64,000 bases of DNA, taken from JAWKWH01 sp041397625 (lineage in GTDB: Bacteria; Pseudomonadota; Alphaproteobacteria; Rhizobiales; Rhizobiaceae). How positions within the stretch are numbered: position 1 is the stretch's first letter; each line of letters opens with the position of its first letter. The stretch is taken from assembly GCA_041397625.1 (NCBI GenBank), contig JAWKWH010000005.1:1-64000 (forward strand). The letters are read 5' to 3'. The notes under the pieces were generated by a model that was given only the letters and a program-made list of their open reading frames with translations, did no database searches and was not told where the DNA came from. The position numbers were made by a program, and so were the translations under genes. Positions 56,415 through 64,000 of the stretch are shown in pieces.

Positions 56415-58289
56415 GTGCAATTGCGAGCCTGGAGCGGCGCGGTCCTTCTCGCGTTCGTTCTGTTGGCTGTTCATGTGCTCTTTGACCGCGAGTTTTCCGC
56501 GTTGCGCGGCAAGACGTTCGACATCTACCAGATGCTGCTGCCGGCGGAGCCTGTCGCAGCACCCGTCTTTCTGGTCGCCATCGACGACAAGAGCCTGGAA
56601 ACCCGCGGCCGGTGGCCCTGGAACCGGGGGTTGATCGCAGATCTCGTCGACACGGCCGCCGACAGGGGCGCACGCGCCATCGGGCTCGATATCCTTTTCC
56701 CCGAGGCGGACGCCGGACCGGGTGGCGCCGACGGCGACAGGCGCCTGGCCTATTCGCTTTCGCGCGCACCGACCGTGCTTGCCGTCAGCACGGACGCCAC
56801 GCCGACGGCTTCGTCGACCACCCCCAAGGCGGGCTGGTCGCTGGTGGGCGACGTGCCGGAGGATTTGCCCGCCCTGCCCGGTATCGTCGCCTCGCTTCCT
56901 ATTTTCAACGAGGCCGCGGCCGGCCTCGGTGTCATCCGCGCTACGCCGGACAGCGATGGCACGCTGCGCCGCCTGCCGCTGATCTGGCTACAGGCCGACG
57001 ATCGGGAACTGCGTGCGTGGCCCACCTTCGCGCTGGAACTGGTGCGACTGTATCTCGGCGAACAGGGTTTTACCGCGCGAATGCGCGATGGCGGCTTCGA
57101 TGCGCTCAAGCTCGGAAACTCGGTTTTTCCGCTGCAACCCGACGGCTCGATCTACCTGCGCGAACGTCGCGGCAGCCTGCCGGTCATTTCGGCGACAGCC
57201 TTGCTCGATGGCGAACCGCTACCGGAACTGAAAGACGCCATCGTCATCATCGCCGTGAGCGCCGCCGGGCTCGATCAGTTCCACATCACACCGGCACAGG
57301 TCGCCCGCCTTGGTTCGGAAGTACATGGATTGGTGATCGAGCAACTGCTGGCCCGCCAGTTCATCACCGAACCCGCGCACATCGAATGGTTCGAACGAGC
57401 CTGGTTCGCGATCGGCGCCATCCTGCTCGTCCTGCTTGCACGATTGAGCGGTTCGCGGCCCCTTCTGGCCGTTCCCGCGATGGTTTTGACGATCGCATCC
57501 CCGTTCATTGCCGGCATCTCCGCCTTTGCCGGCAGGGCGGTGTTGGCCGAGGGGCTGCAACCGGCCGTCGGCCTGCTATTGGTTGCCGTCACATCCGGCT
57601 ACTCCCACTACCGCATCGCCGAACGCAAACGGCGAACCCTTACCCGCCAGTTCTCCCAGTTCCTCTCGCCGGCAATCGTGGCAAAACTCGCCAATGATGA
57701 TGCGGAAGCACTGATCGCGGTCGAGAAACGCGAGATTACGGTGCTGATGATGGATATTCGCGGCTTCACGCCCATGACGCATTCGCTTGCGGCCTCCGAG
57801 ATCGTCACCGTCGTCAATCATTTCCTGTCCATCGCCACCGATGAAATCCTCAAACGTGACGGCACGATCGACAAATTCATGGGTGACGCGGTGCTGGCGA
57901 TATGGAATGCACCGATCGAAGTAGCCGACCATGCCGACCGGGCGCTGGCCGCCGCCGAGGCGATCATCGCCCGGGTTGCTTCCGCCAACGCTGTGCTCGA
58001 GAAACGTTCATTGCCACCGCTTCAGATCGGCGCCGGGTTGGAGACCGGCATCTGTTCGGTCGGCAATTTCGGCTCCGCCCGTCGCATCGACTACACGGCG
58101 ATCGGCGATACGGTCAATCTCGCCGCCCGGTTGGAGAGCGCCACCAAGACGGCAGGCGCGGGCCTGCTTGCCGGGCCGGGCTTCGCCAGGTCGACAAGCC
58201 GCGAACTGAGGACAGTCGGCCGCCTGAAACTTTATGGTTTCGATGAGGAGATCGAGGCTTTCACGACCGCGGCAGATCAAAGCCCCTGA
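56415..58289 (+). CDS. CHASE2-domain class III adenylate cyclase
   Basis: A 624-residue membrane enzyme: one N-terminal membrane segment, an extracytoplasmic CHASE2 sensor at about 40-310 (VAIDDKSLETRGRWPWNRG), three membrane segments at about 330-395, and a cyclase domain at about 430-620. Metal aspartates are in LMMDIRGF and KFMGDAVLA; the purine-binding pair is K in IDKFMGD and T in YTAIG, the K/T pair of adenylate cyclases such as CyaB1; N and R of VNLAARLE are the transition-state residues. All catalytic residues are present, so it should be active. GTG start at 56415, 12 bases after the FecR stop. Confidence 0.92.
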   Translation: MQLRAWSGAVLLAFVLLAVHVLFDREFSALRGKTFDIYQMLLPAEPVAAPVFLVAIDDKSLETRGRWPWNRGLIADLVDTAADRGARAIGLDILFPEADAGPGGADGDRRLAYSLSRAPTVLAVSTDATPTASSTTPKAGWSLVGDVPEDLPALPGIVASLPIFNEAAAGLGVIRATPDSDGTLRRLPLIWLQADDRELRAWPTFALELVRLYLGEQGFTARMRDGGFDALKLGNSVFPLQPDGSIYLRERRGSLPVISATALLDGEPLPELKDAIVIIAVSAAGLDQFHITPAQVARLGSEVHGLVIEQLLARQFITEPAHIEWFERAWFAIGAILLVLLARLSGSRPLLAVPAMVLTIASPFIAGISAFAGRAVLAEGLQPAVGLLLVAVTSGYSHYRIAERKRRTLTRQFSQFLSPAIVAKLANDDAEALIAVEKREITVLMMDIRGFTPMTHSLAASEIVTVVNHFLSIATDEILKRDGTIDKFMGDAVLAIWNAPIEVADHADRALAAAEAIIARVASANAVLEKRSLPPLQIGAGLETGICSVGNFGSARRIDYTAIGDTVNLAARLESATKTAGAGLLAGPGFARSTSRELRTVGRLKLYGFDEEIEAFTTAADQSP

Positions 58290-58290
58290 T

Positions 58291-58980
58291 TCAATCGGTG
58301 TCGCTCCATCCTGCCGAGATGCGCTTCGACAATTCGTCGACATCCTTCAGCACCACACCGCCGCGCGCCCGCTCGATGATGTCGGCACGGTCGAGCGCCG
58401 CCATCTCGCGCGAAACCGCTTCCCGGCTGCAACCAATCCGTTCCGCCAATGCCTGCTGCACCGGTGGCGGCGAGATAATCCGCTGGCCGTCATGCCCGGC
58501 GCGGGACCGCGAAAGCCGCAGGAGCTCGCTGTAGAGCCTGTACTTGGTCTTGAGGAAGGAGCGCTCGGCCACGCGCATGTTGAGGTCGCGGACCCGTGCC
58601 GACAGGATGCGCAACAGTTCTATCGCCACATCCGGCGCATCGCGCATGATATCGAGAAACACCGCTCGCGGCACCGACAGCAATCTGGTGGACACCATCG
58701 CGGTGATGTTGGCCGACCGCGCCTGGCCGTCGATCGCCGCCAGTTCCCCGAAGAACTCCCCATCGCCGAACTCGCCCAGGATCGCCTCACGCCCCGTTGC
58801 AAACCGCAATATGACGCGCACGCGGCCGGAGATGATGAACCGCACATCGTGACTTTCGTCCATGAAGTCGACGACCAGTTCATGCTCTCCATGCTCGGTG
58901 ACATTACACTGCGATGACCATTTGTGATCCTGGGCATCGGTGAGCGACTGGAACAGGGAGAAGCGCTTGAGCGATACCAT
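58291..58980 (-). CDS. Crp/Fnr-family cyclic-nucleotide-type regulator
   Basis: A 229-residue transcription factor: a cNMP-binding fold at about 15-130 (FIISGRVRVILR, GEFGDGEFFGELAAIDGQARSA with FGELA-x6-RSA as in cAMP binders) and a winged helix-turn-helix at about 165-215 (ALAERIGCSREAVSREMAAL). The E-x-R-S motif for the cyclic phosphate is intact, so it may bind cAMP made by the adjacent cyclase. ATG at 58980 follows GAGGT. Tail-to-tail with the cyclase gene, one base apart. Confidence 0.9.
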   Translation of the reverse strand: MVSLKRFSLFQSLTDAQDHKWSSQCNVTEHGEHELVVDFMDESHDVRFIISGRVRVILRFATGREAILGEFGDGEFFGELAAIDGQARSANITAMVSTRLLSVPRAVFLDIMRDAPDVAIELLRILSARVRDLNMRVAERSFLKTKYRLYSELLRLSRSRAGHDGQRIISPPPVQQALAERIGCSREAVSREMAALDRADIIERARGGVVLKDVDELSKRISAGWSDTD

Positions 58981-59043
58981 GGCCGACCTCGTACGAAACT
59001 GACGGGCCGACAATAGCACGCCTGTCCGGCAACGAAAGACAGA

Positions 59044-59073
59044 CAAAAGCGGCCCGCTCATGGAGCGGGCCGC
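59044..59073 (-). terminator. Terminator between small exported gene and Crp-type gene
   Basis: GCGGCCCGCTC and GAGCGGGCCGC form a perfect 11-base stem; on the minus strand TTTTGTCT follows. It ends the gene at 59102-59368. Confidence 0.85.
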
Positions 59074-59101
59074 ACGTTGGGAGGTCAGGCTTGGGACGTG
59101 C

Positions 59102-59368
59102 TTAACGGCTATACTGGCCGCATTCACCGTTCATCGAGGTCACATCGGCGCCGGTTCCGCATACATCGACGATCTTGGGAGCCAGATAGCGCCGGACCGG
59201 CCGGGTAGGCCTGCGAGCAATGCGCACGACCTCGGGACCGTTATTGTCGCTGGCGCCGGGGCCTTCCGGGCCACCAGGAGCATCCGGTCCGTTTCCGGCG
59301 GTGCGGGCGATCGCCGTACCGCTGAGGGCAAAGCTGGTCAGAAGGGCGATGGTGATGAGCTTTCTCAT
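59102..59368 (-). CDS. Small exported protein of unknown function
   Basis: An 88-residue protein with a signal peptide (residues 1-21, ending SGTAIA), a Gly/Pro-rich stretch, then RRPTRPVRRYLAPKIVDVCG and a C-terminal CGQY. Two cysteines could form a disulfide. No family was recognised. GGAGAAAG precedes the ATG at 59368. It has its own terminator at 59044-59073. Confidence 0.65.
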   Translation of the reverse strand: MRKLITIALLTSFALSGTAIARTAGNGPDAPGGPEGPGASDNNGPEVVRIARRPTRPVRRYLAPKIVDVCGTGADVTSMNGECGQYSR

Positions 59369-59638
59369 GGTCTTTCTCCGTGTTGGGGTTGCTGCTGAAC
59401 ACGGGGACACAATGGTCACGCTGGCGCGTTGTTGCTGTGCGCGCAATCACAACCGCGTTTAGAATTCTTTAACCACTTGAATTCAGGCGAGAAATTCGCA
59501 CCCATCGATGCTCGCAGCCGTTCGAAGCTGATTTGTGTTGTCTGGAAAGCGCTATCGAAATTTTGGACTAAGACAATTGTGCCAAGATCGCCCGCGCTTT
59601 ATAGTTTTCGCTTCGGCACATGGGAGAATGTGGACCAG

Positions 59639-61132
59639 ATGCCCTCGCGCAGCGACGATACGATGTGGTCCGGCCTGTTTTCGATTGCACCTCATTCCGG
59701 TCAAACATTGCAGGCGCAAATTCGCCAGGCGATCGTCGCAGCCATCCTCGATCGCCAGATTTCGGCGAAGATGCCGTTACCGTCCTGCCGCGTACTGGCC
59801 CAGAAACTCGGCGTTGCGCGCGGCACCGTCGTGCTCGCATTCCAGCAGCTGGTCGACCAGGGCTTTCTGATCGCGCGCGAACGCCGCGGCCATTTCGTCA
59901 ATCCGGAAATCCTGGCAACGCCCGACCAGCCGAAACGCACGAGCCACACGAACCGGCAGGCTATCGACTGGCACAAACGCGCCCAATCGAGCGCTCTCGC
60001 TCTGCCCAAGCCGATCAAGCCGGTCAACTGGCAGAAGTCGGCCTATCCGTTCATTTACGGCCAGTTCGACCCGTCGATGTTTCCGACGACGGAATGGCGC
60101 GAATGCAATCGAATGGCGCTCGCCGTGCTGGAGATCCACAATTGGGCCTCCGACATGTTCGAACTCGACGATCCATTGCTTGTCGAGCAGATTCAGGCGC
60201 GCATGCTTCCCAGGCGCGGCATCTTCGCCAGCCCCGACGAGATCATGATCACGCTCGGCGCCCAGAACGCGCTCTACATGCTGGCCGCTCTGCTTATGGG
60301 CAGGGGAGCACGTGTCGCAGTCGAGGATCCGGGCTATCCCGACGCGCGCAGCATCTTCCGCCTTGCCGGAGCCGAGACCGTGCCGGTGCGGGTCGACGAG
60401 CACGGGCTGGTCGTCTCCGATATTCCAGCCGATTGCGGCTTTGCTTTCGTGACCCCAAGCCACCAATGTCCGACCATGGTGTCGATGACCGCAGCGCGCC
60501 GCAACGAACTGCTCGGACATGCCGCCGACAACGACATGATCGTCATCGAGGACGACTATGACAGCCAGCTTCTCGACGATGCGCCGGAACTGGCGCTCAA
60601 AAGCCTCGATCATTCAGGTCGCGTCATCTATGTCGGCTCGCTGTCGAAGACACTGGCGCCGGGCCTGCGCGTCGGCTACATCGTCGCGCCGCGCGAATTG
60701 ATTACCGAACTGCGGGCGCTGCGGCGCTTCGTCATGCGCCACCCGCCGGCCAACAATCAGCGCGCCGTGGCGCTGTTCCTGTCGCTGGGACACCACGAGA
60801 CGCTGGTCCGCAAGCTGGCCTCGGCGTTTCGCGAACGTCGCGAGCAGGTCATCCGCTCCGTCGCCAACCATCTGCCGGAATGGTCGTCGGGATACACCGC
60901 CGGCGGTACTTCGCTTTGGCTGAAAGGGCCCGCAAGCACCGATGTCGACAGGCTGGCTGCACTTGCCTATGAACGTGGCGTCCTGATCGAACCCGGCGCA
61001 GTGTTCTTCGCCGGCGCCGGCAAACCGAAAAACTACATGCGCATCGGCATATCCTCGATACCGGTTCGAAGTATCGACAAAGGCATCACGGAACTGGCTC
61101 GCGCTGCACGGCGATTGACGGATTCCGGCTGA
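59639..61132 (+). CDS. MocR-type GntR/aminotransferase-fold regulator
   Basis: A 497-residue fusion: GntR winged helix at about 15-80 (ILDRQISAKMPLPSCRVLAQ, GVARGTVVLAFQQLVDQGFL) and a type I aminotransferase fold with PLP lysine in YVGSLSKTLAPGLRVGY near 345. MocR members are PLP-dependent activators, some acting in amino acid or PLP metabolism. Start taken at ATG 59639, preceded by GGGAGA at slightly long spacing. Next gene is the MttB-family gene in the same direction, 107 bases away, so it may control it. Confidence 0.88.
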   Translation: MPSRSDDTMWSGLFSIAPHSGQTLQAQIRQAIVAAILDRQISAKMPLPSCRVLAQKLGVARGTVVLAFQQLVDQGFLIARERRGHFVNPEILATPDQPKRTSHTNRQAIDWHKRAQSSALALPKPIKPVNWQKSAYPFIYGQFDPSMFPTTEWRECNRMALAVLEIHNWASDMFELDDPLLVEQIQARMLPRRGIFASPDEIMITLGAQNALYMLAALLMGRGARVAVEDPGYPDARSIFRLAGAETVPVRVDEHGLVVSDIPADCGFAFVTPSHQCPTMVSMTAARRNELLGHAADNDMIVIEDDYDSQLLDDAPELALKSLDHSGRVIYVGSLSKTLAPGLRVGYIVAPRELITELRALRRFVMRHPPANNQRAVALFLSLGHHETLVRKLASAFRERREQVIRSVANHLPEWSSGYTAGGTSLWLKGPASTDVDRLAALAYERGVLIEPGAVFFAGAGKPKNYMRIGISSIPVRSIDKGITELARAARRLTDSG

Positions 61133-61239
61133 GTGGCGACCGTTGCCGCTATTGCGCCATCCGCTGTCGCTTTTGTCTCCGTATGTCGGTCGATCACGAT
61201 GAAAAATCAGCTGGAAATTTCATCGTGGCGGAGCAGCCG

Positions 61240-62814
61240 ATGAACCGAACCTCGCCGGGGCCCGTCCCAACTTCGCGCCGTTCAGGCGGCCGTGAAGCAC
61301 GACGGGCAATGCGTGCGGCCCCGCTGGCCGACGAGATACGGCCGATCCGCCCCGGCATGGAGGGTGGAACCTACAAGCCGCTTTCGCCGCAGGACCAGGA
61401 GCGGATAAACGAGGCGGTGCTCACCACTCTCGAGACGGTCGGCTTTGCCGATGCCATTCCCTCCTGCATCGAAGCCTGCACGGGCGTCGGCGCGGTTTAC
61501 GGTGAAAACGGACGCCTGCGCTTTCCGCGCAATCTGGTTCTGGACACCATAAGGACGGCAGCGCGCGATTTCGCGCTCTGCGGCCAGGACAGTCGGCACG
61601 ACATGCGGCTGTCGGGCAACCGGGTACATTTCGGCACGGCCGGCGCCGCCGTGCATCTGGTCGATGTCGAAAAGCGCGAATATCGCGAATCCACGCTAAG
61701 GGACATTTATGACGCCGCCCGCATCGTCGAAACACTCGACAATGTGCATTTTTTCCAGCGGCCGATGGTCGCCCGCGATATGGTCGACCCCGTCGATCTC
61801 GATTTCAATACGCTTTATGCGGCACTCGCCGGCACGACCAAACATGTCGGCACCAGCTTCACCGTCCGCGAAAACGTCAGGCAGGCGCTCGACCTTTGCT
61901 ACATGATCGCCGGCGGCGAGGAGAACTTCCGGGCACGTCCGTTCGTGTCCAATTCCAACTGCTTCGTCGTACCGCCGATGAAGTTCGCCGAGGACGCCTG
62001 TGGCGTTCTGGAAGCCTGCGTGGAAGGCGGCATGCCGGTGCTGCTGCTGTCGGCCGGTCAGGCGGGCGCCACCGCACCCGCGGCCGTCGCCGGCGCCGTC
62101 GTTCAGGCCGTCGCCGAAGTTCTTGCCGGCCTCGTCTACGTCAACGCCTTGAAGAAGGGGCATCCGGCCATCTTCGGCACCTGGCCTTTCGTCTCCGACC
62201 TGCGCACCGGCGCTATGTCGGGTGGATCGGGCGAACAGGCACTGCTGACGGCGGCCTGCGCCCAGATGGCGCATTACTACAACCTTCCGGGCGGTTCGGC
62301 CGCCGGGATGGCCGATGCCAAGCTGCCCGACATCCAGTCAGGCTACGAAAAAGGCATCTCCAACGTGCTGGCCGGCCTCTCCGGGCTGAACCTGGTCTAC
62401 GAATCTGCCGGAATGCACGGCTCGCTGATGGGCTTTTGCCTGGAAAGCCTGATCATCGACAACGACCTGATCGGCCAGTGTCTGCGCTGTGTGCGCGGCA
62501 TCGACGTTTCCGACGACGCATTGTCGCTGGAAACGATTGCCGATGTCTGCCTCAACGGTCCCGGCCACTATCTCGGCCACCAGCAGACGCTGAAGCTGAT
62601 GCAGACCGAATATGTCTATCCCGCGCTCGGCGACCGTTCGAGCCCCAAGGAGTGGGTCGAGAAAGGCAAGCCCGACATCGTCGAGCGCGCCGTCGCCGAA
62701 AAGCGGCGAATTCTGGAAACCCGTTTTCCGCGGCACGTTTCGCGCGACCTGGATGACCGGATTCGCAAGACATTTGCCAATGTCCACCTGCCACGCGATC
62801 ACATGGGCTGGTGA
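61240..62814 (+). CDS. MttB-family corrinoid methyltransferase, pyrrolysine-free
   Basis: A 524-residue homologue of trimethylamine methyltransferase. In archaeal and some bacterial MttB a UAG codes pyrrolysine; here the frame runs through without an internal stop. Pyl-free members act on quaternary amines such as glycine betaine, proline betaine or carnitine, passing the methyl to a corrinoid protein. Blocks: GSFTVRENV-type, FVSNSNCFVVPPMKFAEDACGVLEAC, LLLSAGQAGATAPAA, GGSGEQALLTAA and GHQQTLKLM. ATG 61240 has GGCGGAG upstream and is preferred over ATG 61183. No corrinoid protein gene is adjacent. Confidence 0.88.
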   Translation: MNRTSPGPVPTSRRSGGREARRAMRAAPLADEIRPIRPGMEGGTYKPLSPQDQERINEAVLTTLETVGFADAIPSCIEACTGVGAVYGENGRLRFPRNLVLDTIRTAARDFALCGQDSRHDMRLSGNRVHFGTAGAAVHLVDVEKREYRESTLRDIYDAARIVETLDNVHFFQRPMVARDMVDPVDLDFNTLYAALAGTTKHVGTSFTVRENVRQALDLCYMIAGGEENFRARPFVSNSNCFVVPPMKFAEDACGVLEACVEGGMPVLLLSAGQAGATAPAAVAGAVVQAVAEVLAGLVYVNALKKGHPAIFGTWPFVSDLRTGAMSGGSGEQALLTAACAQMAHYYNLPGGSAAGMADAKLPDIQSGYEKGISNVLAGLSGLNLVYESAGMHGSLMGFCLESLIIDNDLIGQCLRCVRGIDVSDDALSLETIADVCLNGPGHYLGHQQTLKLMQTEYVYPALGDRSSPKEWVEKGKPDIVERAVAEKRRILETRFPRHVSRDLDDRIRKTFANVHLPRDHMGW

Positions 62815-62823
62815 CCGCCACGC

Positions 62824-64000
62824 TCAGTGATTGTCGCGCGGTAGGCCCTTGGTCTGGGCGACACGCTGATACTTGACCGCCGGTTTCAGCACCATGCCGC
62901 GCGACAGCTGATCGACCATGCCGCGCTGGATTTCCTGCCACGGCGTCTGATGTTCCGGATAGGCATAGCCGCCGGCGTCCTCGAGCGCCTTGCGCCGCGC
63001 CGCAAGCTCTCCGTCGGAGATCAGGATGTCGGCGGTGAATTTGTTGAGGTCTATGCGTACCCGGTCGCCGCTGTTCAACAACGCCAGCCCGCCGCCGACC
63101 GCCGCTTCCGGCGACGCATTGAGGATCGACGGCGAACCGGACGTTCCCGACTGCCGTCCATCGCCGATACATGGCAGCGAAGTGATCCCCTTTCTGATCA
63201 GATAGGCCGGCGGCTGCATGTTGACCACTTCGGCAGCACCCGGATAGCCCACCGGCCCGGCGCCGCGCATGAACAGCATCGTCTTTTCGTCGATACCCAG
63301 TGAGGGATCGTCGATGCGGGCGTGATAGTCTTCCGGCCCGTCGAAAACGATCGCGACGCCTTCGAAGGCCATCGGATCGTCGGGATTGGACAGATAGCGT
63401 CGGCGGAACTCATCGGAAATCACGCTGGTCTTCATGATGGCGCTGTCGAACAGGTTGCCCTTCAGGTTGATGAAACCGGCATTGTCGACCATGGCGTTGT
63501 CGACCGTACGGATCACATCTGCGTTGCCGATTGGCACATCGCGGCAATTGTCGCCGATCGTCTGGCCGTTCGCGGTAAGCGCTGCCGGATGCGGCAGCAG
63601 GTCGTGGCGCATCAGTTCGGAGATGACAGCCGGCACGCCGCCGGCACGACAATAATCCTCGCCCAGATACTCGCCCGCCGGCTGCAGGTTCACCAGCAAC
63701 GGGATCCTGTATCCGATCGCCTGCCAGTCGTCATTGTCGAGTTTGATCCCCAGATGCCGGGCGATCGCGTTCAGGTGGACTGGCGCGTTGGTCGATCCGC
63801 CGATGGCCGAATTGACCACGATCGCGTTCTCGAACGCTTCCCGCGTCATGATGTCGGTAGGCTTTAGATCGCCATGCACCATATCGACGATGCGCCGGCC
63901 GGTCGCATAGGCCATCTGGCCGCGCTCGCGATAAGGCGCGGGTATCGCCGCCGATCCCGGCAACTGCATACCCAGCGCCTCGGCAAGCGAGTTCATGGTC
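62824..64000 (-). CDS. IlvD/Edd-family dehydratase (L-arabinonate/xylonate type), 5' end cut by window edge
   Basis: The visible 392 residues hold MNSLAEALGMQLPGSAAIPA, the AYATGRRIVDMVHGDLKPTDIMTREAFENA region, AIGGSTNAPVHLNAIARHLGI and GDGRQSGTSGSPSILNASPEAAVGGGLALL (by position), typical of sugar-acid dehydratases related to IlvD. The iron-sulfur cysteines lie in the missing N-terminal part or in CRAGGVP and DNCRDV here. Likely a pentonate or hexonate dehydratase rather than IlvD itself, from the ASPEAA and GRQSGTSGS form. The gene continues past 64000. Confidence 0.88.
   Translation of the reverse strand, partial: TMNSLAEALGMQLPGSAAIPAPYRERGQMAYATGRRIVDMVHGDLKPTDIMTREAFENAIVVNSAIGGSTNAPVHLNAIARHLGIKLDNDDWQAIGYRIPLLVNLQPAGEYLGEDYCRAGGVPAVISELMRHDLLPHPAALTANGQTIGDNCRDVPIGNADVIRTVDNAMVDNAGFINLKGNLFDSAIMKTSVISDEFRRRYLSNPDDPMAFEGVAIVFDGPEDYHARIDDPSLGIDEKTMLFMRGAGPVGYPGAAEVVNMQPPAYLIRKGITSLPCIGDGRQSGTSGSPSILNASPEAAVGGGLALLNSGDRVRIDLNKFTADILISDGELAARRKALEDAGGYAYPEHQTPWQEIQRGMVDQLSRGMVLKPAVKYQRVAQTKGLPRDNH

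Noticed and set aside
61240..62814. Pyrrolysine-containing trimethylamine methyltransferase
   Set aside because: No in-frame TAG occurs before the final stop, so it belongs to the pyrrolysine-free group.

Overview
The window looks like a chromosomal segment of a high-G+C alphaproteobacterium of the Rhizobiales (Hyphomicrobiales), probably a Phyllobacteriaceae/Rhizobiaceae-type lineage. The evidence is a fused trpE(G) gene behind a WWW leader-peptide attenuator, a betI/choXWV choline uptake locus, the suhB-type small RNA between hisN and an N-formylglutamate amidohydrolase gene next to cpdR, a ROSE-type RNA thermometer on a small heat-shock gene, and a BA14K-type protein. The genus cannot be told from the sequence alone. 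There is no prophage, insertion sequence, integrase or CRISPR array; gene packing is dense and two tRNA genes are present.

Layout. 1-4.1 kb: a cytochrome c gene cut by the left edge, an exported NTF2-like protein, trpE(G) with its promoter, leader peptide and attenuator, and an exported protein of unknown function. 4.1-10.8 kb: a five-gene operon read leftward (coiled-coil protein, unknown protein, AAA+ ATPase, unknown protein, DUF2333-type membrane protein); this is the best candidate for an undescribed machine. 10.9-15.2 kb: thymidine kinase, then betI facing choXWV across a perfect inverted repeat. 15.3-24.6 kb: a YbjN-like exported protein, an acyl-CoA pair (SDR dehydrogenase and CaiB/BaiF CoA transferase), and gltB-ybjQ-gltD for glutamate synthesis. 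25-34.5 kb: threonine aldolase, oligoendopeptidase F, an orphan sigma54 response regulator, a DUF882 murein-peptidase-like protein, KDPG aldolase, an N-acetylmuramidase and TrhO.

34.7-39.2 kb: a TerB-like protein, a secreted Kazal-domain protein, and a four-gene bufferin-type cluster (DUF2282 precursor, DUF692/MNIO enzyme, DUF2063 partner, DoxX) followed by an acetyltransferase. 39.2-43.6 kb: the small heat-shock gene with RpoH-like promoter and ROSE element, an alpha/beta hydrolase, hisN, the small RNA, N-formylglutamate amidohydrolase, cpdR and tRNA-Val. 43.8-49.4 kb: a complete dipeptide-type ABC transporter (dppABCDF). 49.5-53.7 kb: tRNA-Thr and a three-subunit molybdenum hydroxylase of CoxSLM type with the form II motif. 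53.7-59.4 kb: a BA14K-like protein, a TPR/beta-barrel-like protein, a FecR-domain protein and a CHASE2 adenylate cyclase in one operon, then a Crp/Fnr regulator and a small exported protein. 59.6-64 kb: a MocR regulator, a non-pyrrolysine MttB-family methyltransferase, and an IlvD/Edd-family dehydratase cut by the right edge.

The genes mainly serve uptake and catabolism of nitrogen- and methyl-containing compounds (choline, peptides, glutamate, N-formylglutamate, possibly betaines), envelope maintenance and stress responses. Several regulators can be read directly from the DNA: Trp attenuation, the BetI-type operator, the ROSE thermometer, the small RNA and a likely ECF-type promoter before the bufferin genes.
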